Shown: positions 23,331 through 35,812, numbered from the stretch's first letter. The stretch is DNA of 64,000 bases from Ophioderma brevispina (GCA_023653785.1 JAMKCH010012615.1:1-64000); one strand, 5' to 3'. Notes: generated by a model from the letters alone, not told the origin. Made by a program: numbers and translations.

Positions 23331-24840
23331 TTAACCACGTTCATTTATGCAAGTGAGGGTTTTTGAGTTGAACATATTGTTTAAAATATCAAGAACACTT
23401 GGACGGTTAATCTCAAAATGTAAAATTGCAATACATGAACTTCATTTTTATCAAAAAGTTTTACTTTGGTTTGAAGAATGGCCCTTAAAAATCAACCTCG
23501 CACACCCTGGGTCTTGGTGACGACCGCCGTTGCTCTTCCTCATATTATCGTGTTTTGAAACAAGAATTCTGAAAAGGTATAAAGGTTGCTAATTCTAATA
23601 TATACTGTGGATTACCATACAAATAATGACTGCAACTTGAAAATTCTATTGTTTGTGTTCTTGTACCTTATTTTACGTCTAACATTAAATATAATTATGC
23701 TTTGTAAGATATACCAAATTATAACACCTTTCATTTTGAATCTTTTATCAAGATGAATACAATGAGGCTATTCTTATTTGCCCCCAATAAGCATTTTAAA
23801 GTTTAGACCCCTGTACAAAGAATCTGTTATCCTTTAACCTATTTTGAACTCCTATGGATACCTAATCATTGGCTTTCTACGCTGGACCGTAGGAATGAAT
23901 TTGTGAACTTTCAAACTTTATTGAAGCAATTTTTAGAAATTGAATCACCTGATGCGACATTGACCACAGTAACTCACATAGGCGCACACCACCACTCTAG
24001 GCACACATGCTAACATTTTTAAGCGGAAGAGACAGGACGCACGCGCTTGTTGTGTTTGTATTTCTGTAAGAGTAAACAACTGGTTTTAGTAAGAAATTGA
24101 CATATTTTTTTCAGTGAGACAGCAGGTCACACGCTGCTATGCTGTATTTTCTTTTTCACATGAACAACAATGGTGCAGCGCTCTGACCTCTCCAGTTGGT
24201 AGAAAACGTTTGAACAACGCGTTTTTGGGGCTCGTAAACACGTTGTTCCATTTTACCCAAAAATTGCAGAAAATGTTGCGAAAACGTCTAACTTCATCCT
24301 CAGATGGTATATATAAATTATAATGCTATTTTGGGGGGTGAAAAAACCAGGAGGAAAAGTGAAAAAAATCGTGTTTAATAATGCGTTGGGTCTTGACAAT
24401 TCAGGAGGCCCCACATAATTTTAAGTTGACCCAAATCATAAAGAGGGGACATCTATCTTGTAAAAAAGTCTGTGCACGTGAAGCTGTATGTTTTGAGAGA
24501 AAGCAAAGACCACGGTTAGTTCATAGAATGCCAGTTTGACATGAATTCACATATACTTTAACATGGCTAAAAACATCACTGATTTGCACTACGACCGGTG
24601 TGGGGAATCAACACAAAGACGCAAGGACGGGGTTGTTATTATGGCCTCCCTTTTTTTCTGATTAAACTTTTAAAAATATTATTTCTCAATTTTATTTGAG
24701 AACGCTTTCTCACAGGAAAAAAAAAGCACTTTGTTTACTATGAAAGAGAGAAAGGGCGTTCTCTAGAGTTGTTTTGCTAAGTGCACATGTTTAGATGGAC
24801 AATAGGGGAAGTGGGAATTCCCCAAGGATTGCTAAACTTA
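23331..24840. other. Unassigned stretch
   Basis: AT-rich with no supported gene. A polypyrimidine-CAG stretch at about 24100-24114 precedes a 69-codon frame and looks like a splice acceptor, but nothing downstream supports an exon. Confidence 0.35.
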
Positions 24841-26105
24841 GAAAACTTGTTTATGGGTTGTGAGTATCCAAAACATGGTAAGATCAGGGAATTTACATAG
24901 AGTTCTCTTGGAAAGTGATGTGATTAAGGTTAGGTTATGCATGATGCGTGTAATGTAATGTCTAGTTTTAGGACGGGGGATCTTTGTGAAGTCAATAATT
25001 ATATTGAGATTTGAGGAAGTCTCGCCGCCGCATCCACTACGAACATGTAGCTAGAAGATAGCTAGGTTTACTCTGCATTGAGGAGCAGCATCCTGTTCAG
25101 TACCTAGTGCCAGGATATATAATTACAGTGAGCCAGAGTGCTGTAATTATTCTACTGTCGTCCTTTGAAGCCAAAAGTGCTGGGAATCAAAATAAGATTC
25201 CAAACTGTGGGACAGATAGAAACGTGGTGATTGTCTTGGACTGATATACTGTGGATGATTCATCGTCGAGGGACTTAATTTAACCTTGTTATCTTGGAAA
25301 CGGCTGGACAAAAGTTACCTTCAGGACTAAGAAGATCAATGGAATTATTACCTGAGGATTTATAATTGTGACTTTGCGGCTGTCATTTGAAGTCTTCGCT
25401 TGGGGTGTGGGGACACATCATCGTTGAAACTGCAACGCTTCTTGTGGACATTACTGGACCTTCTTGAGGACAATAAGTATTAACCAATTGTGTGTTCATT
25501 TTACCTGTTTTGACATACCAAATTCTTGAACCAATTACAAGATTAAAATGTTATATAAAAAAATTCAGATCACTTGTGCACAAGGCTCATTTATTTGAGT
25601 TGGAAAGGATTATCTGACCTTCGGCGACACGAGGACGTCTAACAGAATTGGGGCCCGTTTTCCGGGAATTGAATGCGGATAATTGAGCCTATTGTTCAGA
25701 ATTGACACATTAAAAGTGTGAATTGTGAATCATATTGTTAACATTGGCACTTTTGGCATACAAATTTTGTGTATTACATGTACTACCATTTTAGTTTGGC
25801 AAGTTTAGTATTACTGGGTGTAGAGTACCAATCACAATGGAGTTTGATCAGAGTGTTCATAGGGCGAATAACTTGGGAGAAGTTTAGATGTGCTGCGAAC
25901 GCTATGAGTTAATAAACTAGCCAAGCATTAGGCCTTGAGGCAAAACATGTTATGAGAAAGCAAGTCATCCAAAATAGTTTGATTGAAACGTTGCAGGAAG
26001 ATGCTTGGATAGTTATGTATGGATCGGTAGGATAGAAGAAATTCAGGATCAGGGCAAAAGTGATGCATTTAAGTTTAAAAAGAACTTGAAAATTCAAAAG
26101 GATTA
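24841..26105 (+). mobile_element. Probable 5' LTR and leader of the GMR1-like element
   Basis: This lies directly upstream of the gag relic. A GGGGCCCGTTTTCCGGG motif at about 25650-25668 looks like the region just after a 5' LTR in Ty3/gypsy elements, where the primer-binding site sits. No matching 3' LTR was found, so the LTR limits are guesses. The sequence carries no long frame. Confidence 0.35.
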
Positions 26106-26129
26106 GAAATAGAGTTTGTTGAAAAAGAG

Positions 26130-26900
26130 GAGGATGGAATCAGAAGAGAGGAATTGAATTAGATAGAGAAAGAAACATTGAAATTGAGAAGGAAAAAGAA
26201 TTGGACAGGAAAATTGAAAAACAAAAGAAATGCAACAAAAGAGACGGAAAAGTACAACAGCAAATGGATATGAAAAGAAAGCAGCTTGAAGCTCAGGAGA
26301 GTTAGAAAAATGGAAACAAACAGGCTAGGCCCACTCAGACTCTTCACAACCCTCTGGTTTTGATGCGGGAGACCAATATTCGCCTGGTTCCAAAAATTCA
26401 GGAAAAAGACGTAGACAAAATATTATTACACTTAGAGAAAATTGCCAATAGCTTGCAATGGACCAAGGAGTCTTGGAACCTTGTTGCTACAGTTAGTGTT
26501 CATTCGGTAAAGCCCGAGAAATATATTCGGCATGTCATTAGTGATTATGACGAGGTTAAGCAGGCAGGGCTCAAAGCATATGAATTGGTGACAGAGGCAT
26601 AGACAACAATTTCAGATCTTGGCAGAAAAGGATGACAGACCCCCCGGGTTTTTCTTGGGGGGAGAAATTTGCCCGACCATTAAAGAAACATGTTGATCGC
26701 TGGTTCTTCAAACGAAAGAAGTCGGTTCAAATTTGTCCAAAGTAGGGATTGATGTTAGTTGAAGAGTTCCAAACAGGTCAATCCAATATCAAAACACATC
26801 TGGATGAAAACAAAAGTGACCAGGTTGCGTGAAGCCGCCGTGAAAGGCCGATGATTATGCATGGACACACAAATTCAGTCATATGTAGGCCTAGCCAGAA
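26130..26900 (+). pseudogene. Retrotransposon gag, frameshifted
   Basis: A Glu/Arg/Lys-rich coiled-coil-like lead (26130-26320) is followed by an 80-codon open frame (26360-26602). That frame has NIRLVPKIQEKDVDKILLH, SLQWTKESW and YDEVKQAGLKAYELV, the conserved matrix/capsid-like pattern of Ty3/gypsy gag proteins with a C-terminal AYELVPEA-type motif. After a frame change the capsid tail continues around 26755-26880 (LVEEF..., IKTHLDENK). The zinc-knuckle Cys residues expected next (around 27060-27130) are not readable. Confidence 0.8.
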
Positions 26901-27289
26901 AATACTAGGTACAAACAAGTACAACAATAAGTCGGGGTTCAAACAAAGCGATCTCATGGTAGCATCAGGAAGGGAATCCCAGTCCAGGTCCTAGAAAAAG
27001 GGATTAAAGAAAGTAATGATGCTAGTCAAAAACATGGGATGGGACCCAAATCACAGTTCACTTGCAGCACGGTTAAGAAGCCCTAGATCTACAAGTCACG
27101 CGTGTTGGGGATCATGTATCACCCAAAATGGGAAAAGCCAACCGTGAGTCCAACCAAATAGGTTGTGCAGTTCTTTGAGGCAAAAGTTCATCTCGGTTCA
27201 AAAACAAGAAATCCCAAAAACAAAAGGGAAGGACACAGAAAAAAGTAAGGGATGACTTAAGCTTTTGTTTTGGAGGGAGTTGTGTCACT

Positions 27290-27665
27290 TTCAGGTGATA
27301 GTTTTTAGATTCAAACATTAGACTCATGCGGGACATGTGCTGCGCACAGTCCATGATATTGGAAAATTCACTTCCATTGATATTAGAGTTCCCAGGAAAA
27401 ACTAGGCCTGATTCCGGGGATGGTATTGCGCTTGTATTAGTGTCCCTTCACCAAAATGAATTGAAATAGAATTGGTTTCTGGAACTATCACAATTGGTGT
27501 AGACAAGAACTCCCAGTTAACGGGGTATCCATGTTGGTTAGGGAATGAATTGGCAGGGGGAAAGTACTCCCAGATCCATAGTTTCAAGGTGCCCCTGTAC
27601 AGGGGATAAATTTGATGAGGAACTAGACATTTTCCCAGCATGTGCAGTAACTAGGTAAATGACCA
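27290..27665 (+). pseudogene. Retrotransposon aspartic protease region, broken
   Basis: RDMCCAQSMILEN (about 27326-27365) lies where RDTGAAQSFILE-type active-site sequence is expected, so the catalytic DTG is not intact as read. Downstream, GNELAGG (about 27540-27560) and DIFPACAVT (about 27625-27655) match the protease-to-linker landmarks of this gypsy group. At least three frame changes occur. The next recognisable domain is integrase, with no RT or RNase H in the roughly 330 bases between. Confidence 0.75.
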
Positions 27666-27989
27666 GAAAACTCACAGGAAAACAGTGAGCATGGGGGTGA
27701 TGAGTCAAAGATACTATAACATAGGAAGAGTGTTGAGGATGACGTGGTCCCAAATTTAGAGGATACTTTTCGCTCAAAGTTAGAGGAATTTGGCCGTCAT
27801 CTTCCCTCTTAGGAGGGGACACCTTCCCCCGTAGCGTGGAAAATGCCCAGCCCTGAGCACCCCCAAAGTGACACGCTGCGTTACCCACTGGAACATCCAG
27901 CCATGCGCATGATAGAGTTAGCGGACTGTTAAAGGGACCTTTAAACCATGACAAGTGGTAATGCGCAGCACCACCGCCCCAGCACTTAG

Positions 27990-28790
27990 GAAATTAGGTG
28001 AGAGGGATTGTCGCAACAGGAAGCCGAGCTAATCTGTATGTTTATAAAGCAAAGATGAGTGTCCTCATGAGAAAATGGCTGGAACCCGATGAACTTGTAG
28101 TAAGAATGGAAGTTGTGCAATCAATTGTAGTGCCAAAGGTTATACCATCGGAAGTGAGAGTGATAGGCATAGCCCATGTGATAGTCCATGGCAGGACACT
28201 TAGGTGTGAGAAAAAAACATGACAGAATTAGGCGTCATTTTGGTGGCCTAAACACTCAGAAAAGAGTGTCGAGTATGTAAGAATTGGCAACCATGTAATG
28301 GTGGGCAAGCCCAATCAGAAAAATCCTACTGCGTCCCTTGAAACCAATACCAGCATTTGATGAAGCCATTAGTAGGGTGTTAGGTTAATAGGATTTGCGT
28401 AGGGCCCACTTCGAAAGACCAGTCAGGAAATCAGTATTACTGACCATCATGTGTGGCTTCCACAAGATTCTCCGAGGCTATACCTGAGGAAAGATTAGGC
28501 GACCCACATAAGTATTGTGAAAAAGCGCTAACCACGTTTTCACTCTAGTAGTGGCTTCCAAAATCAATCAGTCTGATCAAGATCAAATTTCATGTCAGGT
28601 TTATTCCAACAAGTCATGGACCAGTTGGGAAATTTCCCAGAAAGTTTCTGCAAGCACTTACAACCCCCCAGATCCCAGGGCGGCCTTAGAAAGGTACCAC
28701 CACAAATTTGATAAACAATGATCAAAACCTTTATGTTTGGCTTAGACGTAAGTCTATAACAGAAGGTGCTGGGTGATAGATCAATATGTC
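27990..28790 (+). pseudogene. Retrotransposon integrase, zinc-binding and catalytic core, broken
   Basis: A 74-codon frame (27998-28222) has VLMRKWLEPDE and VVQSIVVPKVIPSEVR, the lead-in to the HHCC zinc finger. The finger itself is mutated (HVIVHG...KT). GKPNQK (about 28302-28321), then VGPTSKDQSGNQY and ASTRFSEAIPEE (about 28398-28490) follow across frames. Both belong to the integrase core around the first catalytic Asp. The segment stops near 28790 at about the position of a RYHQ-like motif, where foreign sequence begins. Confidence 0.75.
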
Positions 28791-31700
28791 TTCATCACAA
28801 CTTTAATTTCCAATTAAGACACAGTATGAAAACAAACAAAACAGGATTGGAGGAGCCGAGCAAAAGGTCTATAGGGCCCAAAACACTCAACCCCTTTGGA
28901 ATTACATTAACACGCAGAAACAGGCATACTACACAGAAACGCACTGAAAGTGTTACAATTGTAACACTTTATTGTAGACTTTGTCAATAATCTTGGTTCA
29001 CTGAGTTGTTTGGTGACTCTTGCACTGCATTGTTAGTAGGGTATCTACCAATAAGAAACAGGGAACCCTTTTTGTAAACAAGGTTCAGTAACTGTAAAGT
29101 GTAAGGGTTGGCCTGGATGTTGTTTGGCTATTGAGATAGCCAGGGGGGGGGTCACTCAGGAACCCTGCCACACCAGTCTTTCATATATATAGCAATGCAC
29201 TAGTAATTTTACACTAGTAGGGACAGGTAGTGCATAACATATGATTTGCTCACAATGGGTATGTTACCTCTTAAATTAGAAAGTTTTCTTTTTATGAAAC
29301 TAAAATATGATTTCTTTCTCTTTGAATGCCATTCATAATTTTTATCAAACTATTGTTTTGTTGATACGAGGTGTGCATTGTGGTGTGTTTGCATGTGTTT
29401 GTGTGTGTGTGTGAATTGGAAATTAAGGTTAATGGTAAAAAATGTGGTAGATTAAAAATTAAAAATGTGGGTATGACAGCAAATACAATAAAATGTACAG
29501 GTGGTTTTAGGGGGGTTCTACATTGGGAGTAGTATGGTTCTCACATTGGGAGGAAAGTGATGGTTTGTACCGCCTATAAGTCCCTTCATTTTCAGGCTCT
29601 TTTTCAGTTCCAGGGAGCTCCCATTTTAGAAACCATTTATTTCAAGAGTGCCCTACTTTTATGTCCAAAGCCATGATTCTACCAAATTTTCTTCAAAAAT
29701 CCTCAAAAAGTAGCTTACAATATCGAAAAGAAATATTGGGAACCTGATGCAATATCGGAACCATTTGCATGTTCACAAAAATGATATCGAATTTGGGTAA
29801 GTCATGGTTCTTTAGAAAGCAGAGCTCTTCCCTTTACCAAATTCTTCCCACTCCCCATAATCAATGGTTGGGGGCTTGGCGAACGCTGTTGCACAATGAC
29901 AATGACTCGGATCAACAGAATTGGGGGGAGGAGAGGCGGCCACCTTTTCCCTAAATCGTTCAAAGTGATCCAACATTTTTTTCGCAGATTGTAGAATAGA
30001 GGGAAATCGCAGCCTTATTTTCTGAAATTTCTGACACCCTAGTTCGGAGGGACCCCCTGTTATTTGGCGGATGGGCTCAACTCAAATTGCCCACCACCCG
30101 TACAGGTTTATAAGAAAAGCCCAAAATTGAAAAAAAAAAACAAAGACCACAAGTTGCAGGAGATTCTGTACTGACAACATTTAAAGTCTTCCAGTGCTTG
30201 ACAGGGCCCAGGAATAATACTTTTTGAAAATGCCCCCTCCAGGGGCGTCCCCAACCATTTTTAATGGGGGGTGTTGGGTCTCTATTGCCGACAAAACCAT
30301 GGTCGGGGATCAGGAAATTTCAATTTTTTTCGGCTCGATGCGCTCCGCGGTCTGTCGCACCAAATGGTTTTTAAATCGGTTCGACATTTGACGGGGGGGG
30401 GGGGGGGGGTTGGGGGACTGCGGGTTTGGCTCGGGAACAACGGCGCACGGTTGCCTATAGTCATTCAAAACCGAAAATACAAATAGTGAGATGGGCGCCC
30501 AAAAACAGCCATCAAAAATTGTCTCATTTGGCAGACAATAATTCTGACAAGTTAACGTTTTGCCGACAGTTTTTTTAAATGGGGGGTGTCACCACCCACA
30601 CCCCCCCCCCCTATCGGGGGACGGCCCGTGATTGTGGTAACAGGTGGGAAAGTTTTCCCAAAAAAAAATGGTTGATTCCTGGTAGTTAATTGGTGGCTGA
30701 CAGGAAGGGAAAGGCCTATACAAATGCAATTTAGCTTCATAACTTAGATCATGGGTTTAATAACTCTGCCATTCTGACCGTGAGCATGTAGTTTTGCTTC
30801 TGCAATTTCTGGAAATGGAAATTGAAAAATTGGGGAAGCTGTCAAATGGAACGAAAGTTCATTTTTCTTCCAAGTGTAATTGTAATAACAGTTGACAAAA
30901 CAGCAGTTAATGTGTAATGAAGTACTTTCTGTTACTTAATCTCCCTGGCAGGGGCCACCACACAAGACTTCCTAATCCTCAATGTCATCTAAATTTTACT
31001 GTTAATCTCTGATTAACACTAGCAATACATTGTGCTAAAATTTTTTTAACCTATATTAGTTAGTCTTGTAGCGTTTTGTTGCCCCTGTTGATGAGTACTG
31101 ATATCAGTGGTTGACAAGGACAAATCGTATTTCCATGGTGGTGGATGGAGTTGTGTGTTGATGGGGGGGGTGGAGTTTAGTCAGGTAAAGGATGGGAACA
31201 GGATCCAATGGGTGGTGTGATGGGTTGGTGATGGAGTAGGGCCTCAGCGGGGGGGATTTCAAGTTTGGTTGCCCAGTAGTAGGCACATACATTTAATTTG
31301 GAGCCATTTTACCAATTTTGTGTGTTTTTTTTATTACTGAGGAGATTTGCATTTAGACAAAACAAATGATAAGATTCAAGGTAATCATATGTTTTTTGTT
31401 TTATAAACTAATAATTGTACAATCAAGTCTGATTGCAAACTGTCTTGAATTGCCATGTAGCCAACATTTGAGCAATTTCTGGGGACACCCTTTTCAATTT
31501 TTTATTTTTTTTAAATTAAACTGAAACGTGCATTTTACATTTAGGTTTTTGGACTACCTACTGAAAACAAACTTGATTTTTTGTTGGCCGTAACAATGAA
31601 CACATTTCACTGGCTATAGGCCTATATCCCTAACATCCTTTCGGAAAAGAACTGATAACTGGACGATCACCGCAAAAAAGGTATTCTGGTAGGATTATTT

Positions 31701-31859
31701 GTTAGATCTAGGGGCAATTTCTCCCTAAAAACAAGACGGGTCCGCTCCGTGATTTTTCGAAAAGTGGGAAAGAAAAAGGCAGTTAAGGGAGTTTAGGATA
31801 TGGGACTTATACTTAGCTTGCCATGGGGTTGTGGGCCTACCGAGTAAGTGGTTTCACTC
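28791..31859. mobile_element. About 3 kb inserted within the integrase region
   Basis: Integrase reading stops near 28790 and resumes near 31860, so the intervening DNA probably arrived later. It contains (GT)n at about 29398-29412 and G-run-rich repeats at about 29510-29960. It also holds an inverted-end element at 30238-30631 and G-rich stretches at 31160-31250. No transposase or long frame was recognised. Exact ends and target duplication were not found. Confidence 0.5.
30238..30631. mobile_element. Inverted-end element with GGGGCGTCCCC-type termini
   Basis: The left end reads CAGGGGCGTCCCCAACCATT and the right end, on the opposite strand, CACGGGCCGTCCCCCGATAG. Both ends also carry 'aatggggggtgt' in inverted orientation. 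The interior has an uninterrupted G run of 17-18 bases at about 30391-30408. It is non-coding. Confidence 0.65.
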
Positions 31860-32400
31860 ATTGTACCAAATCAAAACCACAAATCTGGAGTAAGCCACAG
31901 CATCATTGATGCTCTCGTTTTGAATTTGAGAGGGATTGGGAGAGGGAGTCAAGCTCCTGTTATTTGCATACAAGAAGTATTAGGATTAGTCCATTTGAGT
32001 TGGTGTTTGGTCACAAATTTAGGGTACCATTGAAGCTACGGAAGAAAAGTGGTTGTGTGAAAATCCTGATGTGGAATTTGTTAGACTATGTGTCTCAATT
32101 CAGGCACAGGCTCCACAAATGAGAGCCAAGGGAAATTGCCAAACAAAACTCTCAAAAAGAGCAGGCAAAAATGAAAACAGGTATGACAAAGGATGCCAGG
32201 AACAGAGTATCAAACCAGCGTGATAAAGTTTGGCACTTTTTCCACATACAGGGCATCCTTGAAAGCAAGTATTTGGACCATAGAGATTGAGACAAAAGTG
32301 GGAGACCGTGACTATGTGATCAAAACACCCGGTAGACGTAAAGAAACATAGTTATGCACCATAATATGCTCCAAAGAGTTATAATGAACAGAGATGATGA
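31860..32400 (+). pseudogene. Retrotransposon integrase C-terminal region, broken
   Basis: Across frames this reads FELVFGHK-like sequence (about 31995-32020), LLDYVSQFRHRLHK (about 32080-32120), KMKTRYDKDARNRV (about 32165-32210) and FGPYEIETKVGDRDYVIKT (about 32275-32325). It ends with PGRRKET and a HHNML-like tail. This is the GPY/F-type C-terminal module of Ty3/gypsy integrases. It sits on the same strand as the gag-protease-integrase pieces upstream. Confidence 0.8.
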
Positions 32401-32439
32401 ATAAAGCCTGCATGTGAATGTATTAGGTTAGGAAATGAG

Positions 32440-32648
32440 TGAGTGCGCTAGCCAGCTTTTTTTTTCAGGGTGGGGGGCAAAGGGGGGGGGGACACATATT
32501 TTTCAGGGGGGCAGCTTTATAGTAAAATTTGTTAGTATAGTATATGGCCTTTGTAAAATCACTAATTTTCAGGGGGGGCAAGGGGGGGGCAAGAGTCCCC
32601 ACAGGGGGGGGAGCGCCCCCCTGCCCCCCCCCTCTGGCTACGCACTGG
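32440..32648. mobile_element. Small inverted-end element, CAGTGCG(C)TAGCCAG ends, G-rich
   Basis: AGTGCGCTAGCCAGC at 32442 is mirrored by CTCTGGCTACGCACTG ending at 32647. The interior has repeated 'tttttcaggggggg' blocks and long G and C runs. CAGTG-type ends with a GTAGCCAG core suggest a hAT-like MITE, but no 8-bp target duplication is clear. It lies between the integrase C-terminus and the RT linker. Confidence 0.7.
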
Positions 32649-32779
32649 AGCGGGTAACATGATTGCATCACACAGTTAGAATTTGAACAAACAGCACTGT
32701 AAAAGAGAACAATGATTATGAGACTGTCAAATTGGGCACTGCAAAAATTCTGACATACTTGAACATTTAAGGAAAAGGA

Positions 32780-33060
32780 AAACTAGGTCACACTCCCCAC
32801 TGGTCAGCAAAGGAATTGGAAGAGTTAATTTCATGAGTGGGAAAATATATTTCCTGATGTACCCAGTGAGACACATGTAAATCCACACCCATGACATTGA
32901 TTGTGGTGACCCTCTCCTGTACCCTATAAAACAACACATCCTTATAGGGTTGAACCACAGCAAGTTGCACCATATCAGAAACTGCGGTGTAAATATATTG
33001 GTTAGACAAGGGAATAGTAGTTAGAGCAAAGCAATCAGTGAATGAGTCTATCATTGTCCT
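32780..33060 (+). pseudogene. Start of the RT region of the GMR1-like element
   Basis: FPDVPSETHVN (about 32850-32880) and HPYRVEPQQVAP (about 32937-32972) match the linker that leads into the reverse transcriptase of Ty3/gypsy elements. There, IFPDVP-type and RPIKQHPYR-type motifs precede the fingers. They lie 3' of the integrase C-terminus on the same strand, which gives the integrase-first order. The catalytic YxDD box is not found downstream, so the RT body is deleted or unreadable. Confidence 0.72.
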
Positions 33061-33973
33061 AGTTGTGTTATAACGAGATCCATCGTAATTATGTGTTCCA
33101 TTGTGTTGGCATATTGCTTACTCAAAGATGGCATTTTTCAAGCTCAATTTAAAGTGCAAACAAGAGACATATCTGTAGTCCAAATAAAAAGTAACAAAAA
33201 ATCTATTAAGAGGAATAAAAGATTAGATTTTGGTTTGGCCAACTTAGATGGTGTCATAATGGAGGGCATCCAATATTGGGAGGTGTGGATGCCGGTATCC
33301 ACACCAGCTAAGGATAGCCAAAACAAAATCTCATCTTGGTTACATTCTTATTAAGAATTAAGTAATTATTGTTTTTTATCGACATCATAATTGTCAAAAA
33401 TTGTTCCCATCAAAAATTGTTACACAACTTTTTCTTTAATTAATTTAAATATTGCACCCCTCTTAAAACAAATATTCAATCCAAGGAACCAAATTCATGC
33501 CTGGGTTGGATGATGCAGTATAACTGGAGGCCATTTGTGTGTGTTATAATGTATGATGTCTGGAGACGTTCAAAGGTTAGAAATACCTTCAAACACAAAT
33601 AAAATGAGGCCTTGATGCACAAATGATCTGAATTTAAATATAACAGATTTAATGATTCTATCGGTTGGATAAAGAATTTGGTATGTCCAAAAACTTAATT
33701 CCCAATAAAAAACTTGACATGTTTGTAAATTATATTAGCATTCCAAGTCTCTAGTGCCAAAGTGGAATGAAGCGGTGCAGTTCAACAATGATATATTCTC
33801 CTCAACGCGAAGACTCCAAATGACAGCTTGACAAAGTCACACTTTAAAACTCCTCAGGTAATGTTCAATGGAATTCTTCAGTCCGAAGATGATAACATTT
33901 TGTCCAGAAGGTTAAGACAACAAGGTTGTGAATAAGTCCCAACGACCACTGAGTAATTCCACAGTAATGAAAA
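33061..33973. other. Unassigned stretch after the RT fragment
   Basis: An open frame at 33091-33354 has no recognisable motif. The rest is AT-rich. This would be the position of RT-RNase H and a 3' LTR, but neither is readable. Confidence 0.35.
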
Positions 33974-33989
33974 TCAAAGGTATTATCCA

Positions 33990-34155
33990 CCATCCCCCCC
34001 CCTCGGGTAATCGGGGTTTAGGGAATTGGCCGATGTGTTCCCTGCATGTCGTTAAAAGGCGACTAAATGGGGCCCCCTGCGGGGTTCGGGGTTTAGAATG
34101 GGCCCGATGTGTTCCCCTGCCATGTCGTAAAAGGCGACTACTAAAAAGGGGCAAC
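33990..34155 (+). repeat. Two units of a ~70-bp repeat ending GTCGTAAAAGGCGACTA
   Basis: Unit 1 (34005-34072) and unit 2 (about 34083-34151) share 'tcggggtttag', 'gatgtgttccc', 'atgtcgtNaaaaggcgact' and a 'gggg' end. CGT(A)AAAAGGCG can form a small hairpin with its neighbours. It may be part of a SINE or other short element, but no family is assigned. Confidence 0.6.
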
Positions 34156-35544
34156 TCGTCTTATTTGAACAGACGGGTTGTACTTTAAATTTAGGATTAT
34201 ATTATAAAGTGTGATGCTATCGACTGTGTAATGTATTATTAAGATGTTCGATTGTATTACTGTTTATAGTACATGTAGCTTTAAAATCAAGTAACATGGA
34301 AAAACAAACAATTATCAATTGAAATTTGTAATAGGTAGACATCCGATTTCTTTTTGTAAATAGTACATAGTAGCATTATTAGGGTTTGTACGTATAATTG
34401 TTGAGGTAATTTAAAATCTATCAGTTTGGGCATAATGCCCAAGTGTAGTGGAGCCATTTATAAAATGTACATGTATGAGACCATTCTAAATTGGTCTGTA
34501 AAGGGGATCTCTGTTTGCATGTTCGAGTGATGTCGATTATCTGTATTTGAAGTTGCAGTTTTGTTGGTAAGGGATGAGTGATGAACCCCCATTTGTCATC
34601 GGTCTATGAGTGTATAGTTATAAATTTATCAGTATACTTTTGAACTTGTTTTTATGATGCATAGTTTTTCTAAGTGTTATCTTTGCAATTAGTTGGTTTA
34701 TCTTGTTGTTTTAGACATGGATAGGTGATGCTCTTGGTCATCATGTATGATGTGTATCCTTTTGTAAGTGTTAATTGTAATTTGAATTGAATGGAGTTTT
34801 CATATTTGCGTGTTTTTATATTTAATGGTAAATGACAAATGTATGACACGATATAACACAGTTGTGTTGAGTTGTCGTTAAATTTTATACTCCATCAATC
34901 ACTCACTTATACCAACATCAGTCTGCCGCTAATGTCCTCATTAGGACCACAAAATCTGGAATCTCTATATGATTCCAAAACTGAAGCTATTCTGGGCTTA
35001 AAGGACAAAAACAGCAGACAGTTAATCAGCTATCAAGCTCCGGTGGAATCCAAAAATATATACATCCTGGCCACTCTGTAACTTGTGTAAGAACAAGTCT
35101 AACCATTATTGTAGATTAAAACTAGGCTAAAATGATACTGTATAGCTCCTGATTACAAATGCTGGCAAAATCTAACCTCTTGCAACTCTGCTTTATACCA
35201 ACATTTAACAAAGTTCCCAAGTCTTAAAATAGATAGTACAACAGCATATGCTAAACATAACTGCACCAGATGACCAATGGGAACTCCACATAAATTACAA
35301 CATCTGAATTGCATCACTTCACATTATAACTTTATGGGGGGAATCACCAGAGTTTGCAATGTTTTGATCTCAAAGCATAAACAAGTTGGACACAGTTTCT
35401 ACGTTACATCTGGGGAATTCCCATTTCCCCATTGTGCAATCTATCTAACGGTGCACCTTGCACAAACAAATAGGGGAATCCCTGCTATCATTTTATCATA
35501 AACAAAGTACTTTCCTGTGGCAATCTTTTCTCAAATAAATGAGA
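34156..35544. other. Unassigned stretch
   Basis: AT-rich sequence with no supported gene, inverted ends or tandem repeat. Short ORFs near 34872 and 35277 have no known features. Confidence 0.35.
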
Positions 35545-35812
35545 ATCAAAATTCTGCCCCCACCCCAATTTTTTTCTTGTCACCCTGTTGACCCCACCCC
35601 CCCCACCCGCCAAAACTGAAAAATGAGCGATTTTTGGCAAAAAATTTTGGCGATGGAGCCAAAATCCAACAAATTTTGGGGGAAATCAGCGAGTTGGGGC
35701 CAAATTGGTTAAAAATCTCCAAATATTTTGATACTGTGCCCCACAGAATTTTCACTTTTTCCCCCTGTTTTCCCCCCAGAAAAAGAGGTCTGGTGCCGCC
35801 ACTGTATATTAC
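35545..35812. repeat. Dispersed repeat with 'aatgagNgatttttggcaaaa', copy 1
   Basis: Shares a collinear run with 59615-59810: 'ccccNaatttttttcttg', C runs, 'gaaaaatgagNgatttttgg', 'ggccaaaNttggttaaaaat', 'aaatattttgatact' and 'cccccNaaaa'. It ends near GGTGCCGCCACTG. It is C/T-rich at one end and purine-rich inside. It is non-coding and the 103-codon minus frame is compositional. Confidence 0.75.

Larger units (their letters stand above)
26106..33060 (+). mobile_element. Decayed GMR1-like Ty3/gypsy retrotransposon, IN before RT
   Basis: Reading the plus strand in changing frames gives, in order: gag (26130-26900), aspartic protease region (27290-27665), integrase zinc-binding and core (27990-28790), about 3 kb of other sequence, integrase C-terminus (31860-32370), a small inserted element, and the linker that leads into reverse transcriptase (32780-33060). 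Ty3/gypsy elements normally have RT before IN. The reverse order is known for the GMR1-like group of deuterostomes. All parts are heavily frameshifted, the RT palm is not seen, and the element cannot be active. Confidence 0.8.

Noticed and set aside
24114..24323. Candidate exon after a pyrimidine-rich CAG
   Set aside because: No matching donor with a conserved frame, no motif, and no neighbouring exons.
27538..27954. A 138-codon minus-strand frame
   Set aside because: Antisense to the protease part of the gypsy relic, with no recognised features.
33970..34160. Possible CRISPR-like repeat pair
   Set aside because: Only two units, degenerate, with no spacer-repeat periodicity, and in a eukaryotic context.
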